Notes under the pieces: model-generated
Seen by the model: only the letters and a program-made list of their open reading frames with translations
Database searches by the model: none
What the model was told of the DNA's origin: nothing
Translations under genes and position numbers: made by a program
Origin: CAZRGV01 sp964599655
GTDB lineage: Bacteria; Planctomycetota; Planctomycetia; Isosphaerales; Isosphaeraceae
Length of the DNA stretch: 21,282 bases
Reading direction: 5' to 3'
Assembly: GCA_964599655.1 (NCBI GenBank)
Contig: CAZRGV010000106.1
Coordinates: 1 to 21,282 of the forward strand
Shown here: one piece after another, positions 15,061 to 21,282 of the stretch
Layout: each line of letters opens with the position of its first letter
Position numbering within the stretch: position 1 is the first letter of the stretch

Positions 15061-17205
15061 GTGTTGAGCACGCAATCTCACGTCGAAGGGCTCAGGGGCG
15101 CCGCCGAGGCGCGGGAGTTGAAGCTCCACCGCCGCGCCACGCGCCGGCTCCGACTGTTCGAGCCCGAGCTGGTCCGCATGGCGATCTGGCGTTCGTTCGT
15201 CATGCTCGACCCGAGGGTCATGATGCGCAATCCCGTGATGTTCCTCGTCGAGGTCGGCACCGTGCTGACGGCGATCGTCGTCATCGAGTCGATCGCGACG
15301 GGAGCCGCGTTCGGCCTGATCGTCTACCAGACGGCGCTGGCCGTCTTGCTGCTGCTGACGGTGCTCCTCGCGAACTTCGCGGAGGCACTGGCGGAGGCCC
15401 GCGGCAAGGCCCAGGCGGACAGCCTGAGACAGACCAGGCAGGACACACTCGCTTATCGGCTCGACGACCCGTCGTCGCGGGAGGGCACCCTCGTCTCCTC
15501 GACGAAGCTCCGCGCGGGCGACTTCGTGCTGGTCGAGGCGGGTCAGGTCATTCCGGCCGACGGGGAGATCGTGGAAGGGGTCGCCTCGATCGACGAGTCG
15601 GCCATCACCGGCGAGAGCGCGCCGGTGATCCGAGAGGCGGGGGGCGACCACTCGGGCGTCACTGGCGGGACACGCGTCCTCTCCGACCGGGTCGTCGTGC
15701 GAATCACCGCCGAGCCGGGCCAGAGCTTCCTCGACAAGATGATCGCGCTGGTCGAGGGGGCGGCCCGGCAGAAGACACCCAACGAGATCGCCCTGACGAT
15801 CGTCCTGGCCGCGTTCTCGATCATTTTCCTGATCGTCACTGCGACGCTTTACCCGATGTGGCTCTACTTCGATTCGGCCCACCCCCTCGACATCCCCACC
15901 CTGGTCGCGCTGCTCGTCTGCTTGATTCCGACGACGATCGGCGCCTTGCTGGCGGCCATCGGCATCGCGGGTATGGATCGCGCGCTCGCGGCGAACCTGA
16001 TCGCCAAGAGCGGCAAGGCCGTGGAAGTCGCCGGTGACATCGACACTTTGCTGCTCGACAAGACCGGGACGATCACCATGGGCAACCGTCAGGCCACGCG
16101 GTTCGTGCCGCTCGGAGTCGTCTCCGGGCACGAGTTGGCGAGACTGGCCGGCCTGGCCTCTCTGGCCGACTTGACGCCCGAGGGCAAGAGCATCCTGGAG
16201 CTGGCGCGCCGGCAGTCGGCACTTGACGGCGAGGTGCCCGCCGGGGCCAGTTTCGTCGAGTTCACCGCCCAGACCCGCATGAGTGGCATCGATCTGCCCG
16301 ATGGTGCTCGCATCCGTAAAGGGGCTCCCGATACGATCGCCCGGCACGTGGCGTCGCAAGGGGGCCTCCTGCCCGATGGATTCCAGGATGCGGTGGACGC
16401 CATCGCCACCGGAGGCGCGACGCCCATCGCCGTCGCCGAGGGCTCCCGGCTCGTCGGCGTGGTGGAGCTGCAGGACGTCCTGAAACTGGGCATCCGGGAG
16501 CGATTCGCCCGCCTCCGGCAAATGGGCCTCCGGGTCGTGATGGTCACAGGGGATAACCCGCTGACCGCACGGTCCATCGCCGACCAGGCCGGCGTGGACG
16601 ACTACATCGCCCAGGCGACCCCCGAGGCGAAGCTCGCCTACATCCGCTCCGAGCAGCAGGGCGGCAAGCTCGTCGCGATGATGGGAGACGGCACCAACGA
16701 CGCCCCCGCACTGGCGCAGGCCGACATCGGCGTGGCCATGAACAGCGGTACCCAGGCGGCCAAGGAGGCCGGCAACATGGTCGACCTCGACAGCGACCCG
16801 ACCAAGCTGATCGAGGTCGTTGAAATAGGAAAGCAGTTGTTGATGACTCGGGGGGCCCTGACCACCTTCTCGATCGCCAACGACCTGGCCAAGTACTTCG
16901 CCGTCGTGCCGGCGATGTTCATCGTGACCCTGCCGGGCCTGGCCGTGCTCGACATCATGGGCCTGGCGGCTCGGGGCGGGGCCTACTCGGCGATCCTGGC
17001 GGCGGTGATCTTCAACGCGGTCATCATCCCGCTCCTCATCCCGATCGCTCTGAAGGGCGTCAGGTATCGCCCGGTGGGCGCCAGTGCCCTGCTGCGACGG
17101 AACCTGTTCTACTACGGTCTTGGCGGGCTGATCGCCCCATTTATCGGCATCAAGTTGATTGATTTGGCCATCGATCCAATCCTGGCGCTCGTGGGCATCA
17201 AGTGA
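15061..17205 (+). CDS. kdpB: Potassium-transporting P-type ATPase subunit B
   Basis: The catalytic ATPase subunit of KdpFABC. Start is GTG 15061 with AGGAA 5 bases before it; 714 aa, a little longer than E. coli KdpB (682) because of an extended N-terminus. The phosphorylated aspartate is Asp333 (DKTGT), the actuator loop is TGES (183-186) and the hinge motif is GDGTNDAPAL. Asp608 and Lys611 in the segment SIANDLAKYF match the E. coli Asp583/Lys586 pair that couples ATP hydrolysis to transport. The serine of TGES (Ser186) matches E. coli Ser162, whose phosphorylation shuts the pump at high potassium, so that control could operate here. It follows kdpA by 69 bases; this spacer has an A/T-rich stretch but no clear promoter. 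Confidence 0.97.
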   Translation: MLSTQSHVEGLRGAAEARELKLHRRATRRLRLFEPELVRMAIWRSFVMLDPRVMMRNPVMFLVEVGTVLTAIVVIESIATGAAFGLIVYQTALAVLLLLTVLLANFAEALAEARGKAQADSLRQTRQDTLAYRLDDPSSREGTLVSSTKLRAGDFVLVEAGQVIPADGEIVEGVASIDESAITGESAPVIREAGGDHSGVTGGTRVLSDRVVVRITAEPGQSFLDKMIALVEGAARQKTPNEIALTIVLAAFSIIFLIVTATLYPMWLYFDSAHPLDIPTLVALLVCLIPTTIGALLAAIGIAGMDRALAANLIAKSGKAVEVAGDIDTLLLDKTGTITMGNRQATRFVPLGVVSGHELARLAGLASLADLTPEGKSILELARRQSALDGEVPAGASFVEFTAQTRMSGIDLPDGARIRKGAPDTIARHVASQGGLLPDGFQDAVDAIATGGATPIAVAEGSRLVGVVELQDVLKLGIRERFARLRQMGLRVVMVTGDNPLTARSIADQAGVDDYIAQATPEAKLAYIRSEQQGGKLVAMMGDGTNDAPALAQADIGVAMNSGTQAAKEAGNMVDLDSDPTKLIEVVEIGKQLLMTRGALTTFSIANDLAKYFAVVPAMFIVTLPGLAVLDIMGLAARGGAYSAILAAVIFNAVIIPLLIPIALKGVRYRPVGASALLRRNLFYYGLGGLIAPFIGIKLIDLAIDPILALVGIK

Positions 17206-17232
17206 GAGGCCCCGTCTCCCGAGGTGCGACCC

Positions 17233-17805
17233 ATGCTTCGCGAAACCGTTCGTGCCCTTGCGGCCTGCCTCGTCACGTTCGCCCTCTGCGTGGTCGGTTA
17301 TACGGCGGTCGTCTGGGGACTGGCCCAGCTCGTCTTTCCGGACCAGGCGTCCGGAAGCCTCGTGTACAGCCAGGGGCGAACGGTCGTCGGTTCCGAGCTG
17401 ATCGCCCAGCCGTTCGCGTCGGATCGCTATTTCCACCCTCGGCCTTCGGCCGTGAACCACGACGCGGCCGCGACCGGCGGCTCGAACCTGGCCCCGACCA
17501 ATCCCGCGCTTCGAGAGGCGGTCGCCGACCGGGCTCGACGCCTCGGGGCGACTGCGGAACTGCCGGCCCCCCTTGATCTCGTCACGGCGTCCGGGAGCGG
17601 GGTCGACCCGCACATCAGCCCCGAGGCCGCGATCTACCAGGCGTCTCGAGTGGCCAGGGCGAGGAATCTGCCTCCTCATCGCGTGCGAGGCCTCATCGAC
17701 ACGCACACCGAACGAGCCGGAGCGATCCTCGGCGCCCCTCCCCGCGTCAATGTGCTCAGGCTCAACATGGCCCTGGACCAATGGACGGCTCGAACCTCCG
17801 ACTGA
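17233..17805 (+). CDS. kdpC: Potassium-transporting ATPase subunit C
   Basis: The single-helix accessory subunit of KdpFABC, thought to raise ATP affinity. ATG 17233 is chosen because GAGGTG (17221-17226) lies 6 bases before it; an in-frame GTG at 17224 falls inside that site. One N-terminal membrane helix (about 7-30) is followed by an extracytoplasmic domain with family marks: GSELIAQPF, YFHPRPSAVNHD, ASGSGVDPHISPEAA, and VNVLRLNMALD near the end. At 190 aa it is normal length. It lies 27 bases after kdpB and 12 bases before kdpD, so all are co-transcribed. Confidence 0.96.
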   Translation: MLRETVRALAACLVTFALCVVGYTAVVWGLAQLVFPDQASGSLVYSQGRTVVGSELIAQPFASDRYFHPRPSAVNHDAAATGGSNLAPTNPALREAVADRARRLGATAELPAPLDLVTASGSGVDPHISPEAAIYQASRVARARNLPPHRVRGLIDTHTERAGAILGAPPRVNVLRLNMALDQWTARTSD

Positions 17806-17817
17806 GAGACCGACCCC

Positions 17818-18951
17818 ATGGCCGACGTCGAGACCCCCCGCCCCACCCCCGAGCAGTTCCTCCAGTTGATCCGCCGCCAGGAGCGGGGCCGACTGAAGGT
17901 CTATCTCGGCTCGGCCGCCGGGGTCGGCAAGACGTATCAGATGCTCCGCGAAGGACACCGGCTCCGGCAGCAAGGGCTGGACGTCGTCGTCGGGCTCATT
18001 GAGACCCACGGCCGAAAAGAGACCGCCGAGCAGATCGGCGACCTGGAGGTCGTCCCTCCACGGGTCATCGAATATCGCGGGGTCACGCTGCGCGAGATGG
18101 ACGTGGACGCCATCCTGGCCCGACGGCCCACCGTCTGCCTGGTGGACGAACTGGCCCACACCAACGCCCCGGGCAGCCGGCATCCCAAGCGGTATCAGGA
18201 TGTCGTGGAGCTTCTCGATGCGGGAATTCATGTGATCACAACCGTGAATGTTCAGCATCTTGAAAGCCTTTACGACCGGGTTGAACGGGCCACCGGGGTC
18301 AAGGTCAAGGAGCGACTGCCCGACAGCGTGCTCGCCGAGGCCGACCAGATCGTCAACGTGGACATCACCGTCGAGGACCTCCTGGAGCGCTTGCGGGCCG
18401 GCAAGGTGTATCCCGCCGAGCGCATCGAACTGGCCATGGCCAACTTCTTCACGCCGGAGAACCTGACGAGACTCCGCGAGATCACCCTGAGCGAGATGGC
18501 TCACCTCATCGACCACCGCAGCCGCCGAGAGGAAGCCGCTGGGGCCCCCATCACCGCGACCGAGCGCGTCATGGTCGGCTTGTCGAGTCGAAGCCCCAAC
18601 GCGCCTGGGCTGCTCCGAAAGGCCGCCAGGCTGGCCGACCGGCTCAATGTCCCCTGGTACGCGGTGTACATCCAGACGCCCGCCGAAGACCTGACGCGCA
18701 TCGATGCCGCCACCCAGCGCGTGCTGGGAAAGAACCTGGAACTGGCCCAGAACCTCGGCGGCATTCCCATGACCTTCCGGGGCCGAAACGTCGCCAGCAC
18801 CGTCGCCGCGTTCGCCAAGGAATACGGCATCCGGATCATCGTCATGGGCAAGACCCGGCAGCCCTGGTACCGACGGCTCTGGGGCGAGTCGATCCTCGAC
18901 CGCTTGCTGCGGGAAACCGAGGGGATCGACGTGTTGGTCGTCGACGTTTGA
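17818..18951 (+). CDS. kdpD: Kinase-less KdpD: KdpD sensor domain plus USP domain, 377 aa
   Basis: This protein is the N-terminal half of KdpD, with no transmembrane helices, HisKA or ATPase domain. Residues about 15-225 are the KdpD domain: Walker A-like GSAAGVGKT (31-39), VVVGLIETHGRKET, the Walker B-like segment VCLVDELAHTNAPGSRHPKR, and NVQHLESL. Residues about 245-375 are a universal stress protein domain starting ERVMVGLSS. It ends normally at TGA 18949-18951, with no kinase remnant downstream, so this is a stable short form, as seen in several other phyla. The USP domain has SRS, 20 residues, then WYAVY, close to the SXS-X20-FTAXY signature tied to c-di-AMP binding in Staphylococcus aureus KdpD. 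A role as a cytoplasmic sensor acting on the pump or on a separate kinase is likely but unproven. Confidence 0.93.
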   Translation: MADVETPRPTPEQFLQLIRRQERGRLKVYLGSAAGVGKTYQMLREGHRLRQQGLDVVVGLIETHGRKETAEQIGDLEVVPPRVIEYRGVTLREMDVDAILARRPTVCLVDELAHTNAPGSRHPKRYQDVVELLDAGIHVITTVNVQHLESLYDRVERATGVKVKERLPDSVLAEADQIVNVDITVEDLLERLRAGKVYPAERIELAMANFFTPENLTRLREITLSEMAHLIDHRSRREEAAGAPITATERVMVGLSSRSPNAPGLLRKAARLADRLNVPWYAVYIQTPAEDLTRIDAATQRVLGKNLELAQNLGGIPMTFRGRNVASTVAAFAKEYGIRIIVMGKTRQPWYRRLWGESILDRLLRETEGIDVLVVDV

Positions 18952-19023
18952 ACGCCCGGCGGCCCGAACCGGCCAACCCTCTCGCCCGAACCTTCGAGAA
19001 TCCGTCGGACCTCCGCGAAGTTC

Positions 19024-19051
19024 TTGATCGGGGCACGCCATCGGATAAGAT
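19024..19051 (+). promoter_or_regulatory. Promoter candidate for the GbsR-like regulator
   Basis: TTGATC (19024-19029) and TAAGAT (19046-19051) with a 16-bp spacer, ending 26 bases before the TTG start at 19078. It suggests that the regulator can be transcribed independently of the kdp operon that ends at 18951. A second GTAAGAT at 19065-19071 may be a tandem element or a binding site. Confidence 0.4.
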
Positions 19052-19077
19052 TTCGGTACGGACTGTAAGATCAGATA

Positions 19078-19674
19078 TTGCGGAACAAACCCGTGGAACT
19101 GACACCTGCGGCCAGGAAATTCGTGCTTCATTGGGGCGAGATGGGGCAGGCCTGGGGCATCAACCGCACAATGGCCCAGGTGCACGCGCTGCTGTTCATC
19201 GCCCCCACGTCGCTCGACGCCGAGGAAATTAGCCAACTGCTGGATGTCAGCCGGTCGAACGTTTCGACCAGCCTGAGAGAGTTGATTACCTGGGGCGTGG
19301 TGAAGCGGGTCCACATCATCGGCGATCGCCGCGACCGGTTCGAGGCCCTCAAGGACGTGATGGAGACCTTCCGGGTCATCATGGCCGAACGAAAGCGTCG
19401 CGAGATGGACCCGACGATCGCCCTCCTCGAACACTGCGTCCAGGAAGCCAAAAGCGGCGGAAAGGCCGAGGAATTCACGCGCGCACAGCTCGAGAAGATG
19501 CTCGAGTTCACGAAGATGGTCACCGCCTGGTACAGCCAGATCGACCGGCTTTCCACGCCCGCCCTGCTTCGGCTCTTTCGAGGCGGCGCGAAGCTCGCCA
19601 AGCTGTTCGGCATGGTCGGGAGCACCGCGGAGCCGGCCTCGGACGGCAAGGTGGAATCGGGCCGCCCGGCCTGA
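19078..19674 (+). CDS. GbsR/MarR-like winged-helix transcriptional regulator, 198 aa
   Basis: A DNA-binding protein of the MarR superfamily, GbsR-like branch. The N-terminal part ('FVLHWGEMGQAWGINRTMAQVHALLFI') is the family's opening helix pair, followed by a winged helix at about 45-100 (AEEISQLLDVSRSNVSTSLRELITWGVVKRV, then wing residues HIIGDRRDRFEA). The C-terminal helices (about 105-190, with KRREMDPTIALLEHC) would form the dimer or ligand part. The start is uncertain: TTG 19078 or GTG 19093, neither with a good ribosome site. In Bacillus, GbsR controls choline and betaine osmoprotection. Placement next to kdp suggests osmotic or potassium control, but this is by neighbourhood only. Gap to kdpD is 126 bases with its own promoter candidate. 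Confidence 0.88.
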   Translation: MRNKPVELTPAARKFVLHWGEMGQAWGINRTMAQVHALLFIAPTSLDAEEISQLLDVSRSNVSTSLRELITWGVVKRVHIIGDRRDRFEALKDVMETFRVIMAERKRREMDPTIALLEHCVQEAKSGGKAEEFTRAQLEKMLEFTKMVTAWYSQIDRLSTPALLRLFRGGAKLAKLFGMVGSTAEPASDGKVESGRPA

Positions 19675-19753
19675 TCCGCTCGTTGGAGGCGCGAACGCTT
19701 CCACGCGTTTCGCTGCTCGATTCGATTGTCAAAGAACGGACCTTCCCCGGCTC

Positions 19754-19776
19754 GCGACCGTTTTGGGCTCGGTCGC
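19754..19776 (+). terminator. Stem-loop after the GbsR-like gene, probable terminator
   Basis: GCGACCG (19754-19760), a 9-base loop, and CGGTCGC (19770-19776), followed by an A/T-rich run that includes GTTTTTATT at 19792-19800. It lies between convergent genes and would mainly end plus-strand transcription; on the minus strand no T run follows. Confidence 0.5.
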
Positions 19777-19812
19777 ATTCAAAATTGTTATGTTTTTATT
19801 CCTTTTCGTCGC

Positions 19813-21096
19813 TCAGGGCGACGGCGGTCGAGCCGGGTCGGGGCCTCGCGGCGGCGGCGACGGCGGGGCGGCTGGGCCGGACGCGGGGCGGAACGCCGGG
19901 CCGGGCCGGGACGAGCGTCGGGAGGGCTCGACCGAACGGCTTTCGGGACAACGACTTGGGTTTTCGGTCTCCTCGGGTCTAGGTTCGTTTCGTAATGCGG
20001 CCTTCGATGGCCTGGTGGGGGGAGCCTCGGCCGGTGCTGGAGTGGGCGTTTCGGCCGGTTGGGGCGCCGGGGTCGGGCGGTCGGCCTCGACGAGGGGGCG
20101 GTCGAGCGCCTCGTGGTGTTCGATGGCGGCACGTGGTTCGTGGGTTTGGTCCACGTTGGACCGGTCGCCGTCGTCGCCGAGGCGTGTCGGCGGGTTCTTG
20201 CGAAGCGCCTCGGCCTGGGCGATCCGAAGGGCCTGGCGTTTTCGGAGCTCGCCGAGGGCTCGGTAGAGCTCGCCGGAGCAGGCCGACTCGTAGCGGCGGA
20301 GCAGTTGCGCGGGGGTCCGGTCATCGAAGAGGCTGAGGTTCTCGGCCTCGGCGCGTGCCAGGGTTTCTCGATCGTCAAGCGTTGGGATGCGTCGCTCGAT
20401 CTGCGAGACCTCGGCGGAGACGAGCTCGCGAAGCTCGGCGCGGGCCTCGTCGACCCTCGGCTGAATCCGAGCCTCACGGTCGGGGTCGGAGTCGGCTCCT
20501 GGCGCCCGGACGGCCAGCCGCAGGGTCGACCGGATTCTTGAGGCCCCCGCGCCCTCGGGGATCGGTTTTTGAATGTTCACTCCGAACAATTGCAGGGCCG
20601 TGGCTTGTTCGTGTTCGTTCAGGAAACCATGGGTTTCGAGGGACGCGACCAGAGGGGCCCAGAGGGCGAGCAGGTATCGGCAGCCGTCGGCGGACTCCTT
20701 GAGGATGGGAACGGCGGAGTCGGGGCTTCTGGGGAGGAGCAGGATGGCGGCGTCGCGTCGAGCGGCCTGGGAGCCGTTGCAGGTTCGAACGGCCTCCTGG
20801 CGGAGCGATCGGATGTTGGCGATTTCCTGGAGGGCGCAGCGATCGAGTCGGACGGCGGCCCAGGCGGCGCGTTCGACGAGGTAGGCGTCGATGTCGTCGG
20901 CCGGCTGAGCGGCCAGGGTCCAGGCGTCGAGGCGTTGCCGGAGAGCGTCGAGGTCGTCGGGGGCGACGAGTCGGCGTGCGGTGAGACCATGTTTGAGAGC
21001 ATTTTGCCGTGAGCGATCCTTGCCGCCCTGGGTTTTGGGCCCCTTGCTGAGTCGGCCGTTGGCCTGGCTGGCCCGTTTTCGCGCTTCGGAGGACAT
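19813..21096 (-). CDS. Uncharacterised protein with 'NALKHGL' N-terminus, 427 aa
   Basis: The N-terminus (about 1-45) is basic and begins MSSEARKRASQANGRLSKGP, then KDRSRQNALKHGLTARR. I associate this signature with a large uncharacterised family in Planctomycetota and some other bacteria; no function is known to me. Residues about 50-310 are charged and alpha-helical, probably coiled coil (VDEARAELRELVSAEVSQIERR; YRALGELRKRQALRIAQAEALRK). The last 110 or so residues are low complexity, rich in Pro, Ala, Arg and Ser, and probably disordered. There is no membrane segment or signal peptide. The start ATG at 21096 has only a weak GGGAA site. It converges on the GbsR-like gene and is not part of the kdp operon. 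Alternating frames in the low-complexity tail are also open, but they are shadows. Confidence 0.75.
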   Translation of the reverse strand: MSSEARKRASQANGRLSKGPKTQGGKDRSRQNALKHGLTARRLVAPDDLDALRQRLDAWTLAAQPADDIDAYLVERAAWAAVRLDRCALQEIANIRSLRQEAVRTCNGSQAARRDAAILLLPRSPDSAVPILKESADGCRYLLALWAPLVASLETHGFLNEHEQATALQLFGVNIQKPIPEGAGASRIRSTLRLAVRAPGADSDPDREARIQPRVDEARAELRELVSAEVSQIERRIPTLDDRETLARAEAENLSLFDDRTPAQLLRRYESACSGELYRALGELRKRQALRIAQAEALRKNPPTRLGDDGDRSNVDQTHEPRAAIEHHEALDRPLVEADRPTPAPQPAETPTPAPAEAPPTRPSKAALRNEPRPEETENPSRCPESRSVEPSRRSSRPGPAFRPASGPAAPPSPPPRGPDPARPPSP

Positions 21097-21282
21097 GAGT
21101 CGTTGGGTTCCCGTATTCGATGTACGTTTGTATGGTTCATGGAACGATCGGTGGCCTCGGTCCCGTCGGGATCGCGAGGGTTCCGTCTTTTAACATCGAG
21201 GGGAAGGGGGTTCGGATTCGGAGAAAGTGGGGATTTCGGGGAGTTTTCCGAGGATGCGGGTCGGGTTGCGCGGGTTGTGAGG
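21097..21282. other. Right-edge upstream region of the 19813-21096 gene
   Basis: About 186 bases with no supported gene. It should hold the promoter of the minus-strand gene; an A/T-richer patch at about 21110-21140 is the likeliest place, but no clear -35/-10 pair was found. Confidence 0.4.

Noticed and set aside
12406..19704. A 2432-residue open frame on the minus strand antisense to REC-TPR and the kdp genes
   Set aside because: It is stop-free only because the opposite-strand genes have almost all G/C third positions. Its translation is low-complexity (Asp, His, Arg, Gly, Gln) with no domain, and the plus-strand kdp genes are certain.
19763..21012. Several plus-strand frames opposite the 427-residue protein
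   Set aside because: Low-complexity Gly/Arg/Ser translations in several frames at once, typical of shadows of a GC-rich, proline/alanine-rich coding tail.

Overview
The window reads as a high-GC chromosomal segment from a bacterium that is probably a planctomycete, most likely of the Isosphaeraceae type. This is an inference from codon usage (third positions almost all G/C), long spacers, a PEGA-domain lipoprotein, and a minus-strand protein with a 'SRQNALKHGLTAR' N-terminus of a kind I associate with Planctomycetota. No rRNA, tRNA, CRISPR array, insertion sequence or phage gene was recognised.

Left part (1-7.5 kb), housekeeping and envelope genes in separate units: a small hypothetical protein (454-909, +); leucyl aminopeptidase of family M17 (1016-2497, -); a PEGA-domain lipoprotein (2807-3268, +); a nitrilase-superfamily amidohydrolase (3705-4577, +), with a probable 52-residue membrane protein overlapping its 3' end (4517-4675, +); and a class II asparagine synthetase (5095-7104, +) followed by a long, almost perfect hairpin. 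Promoter-like elements lie ahead of several of these. Two share the core GCTAGAATC at a 17-bp spacing from a TTGsCG box.

Middle part (7.5-12.9 kb), a signalling block: an NtrC-type sigma-54 activator (7496-8833); a membrane histidine kinase with HAMP and PAS domains (9008-10873), preceded by a good -24/-12 sequence; a REC-domain protein overlapping the kinase by ATGA (10870-11415) whose TPR tail has been cut off by a one-base frameshift; a membrane-anchored protein made of six 23-residue repeats (11598-12212); and an intact REC-TPR paralogue (12262-12933).

Right part (12.9-19.7 kb), a complete Kdp high-affinity potassium pump operon: a 28-residue membrane peptide, kdpF, kdpA, kdpB, kdpC and a kinase-less KdpD (KdpD sensor plus USP domain), then a GbsR/MarR-like regulator. 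No KdpE-type DNA-binding regulator and no kinase half of KdpD is present. The working hypothesis is that the upstream kinase, REC-TPR proteins and NtrC-type activator, or the GbsR-like protein, supply the control that KdpDE gives elsewhere. The last gene (19813-21096, -) is an uncharacterised protein with a proline/alanine-rich tail, convergent with the kdp side.

The most unusual elements are the REC-TPR pair with one frameshifted copy, the repeat protein between them, the kinase-less KdpD in a locus rich in other signalling genes, and several well-formed palindromes near promoters.
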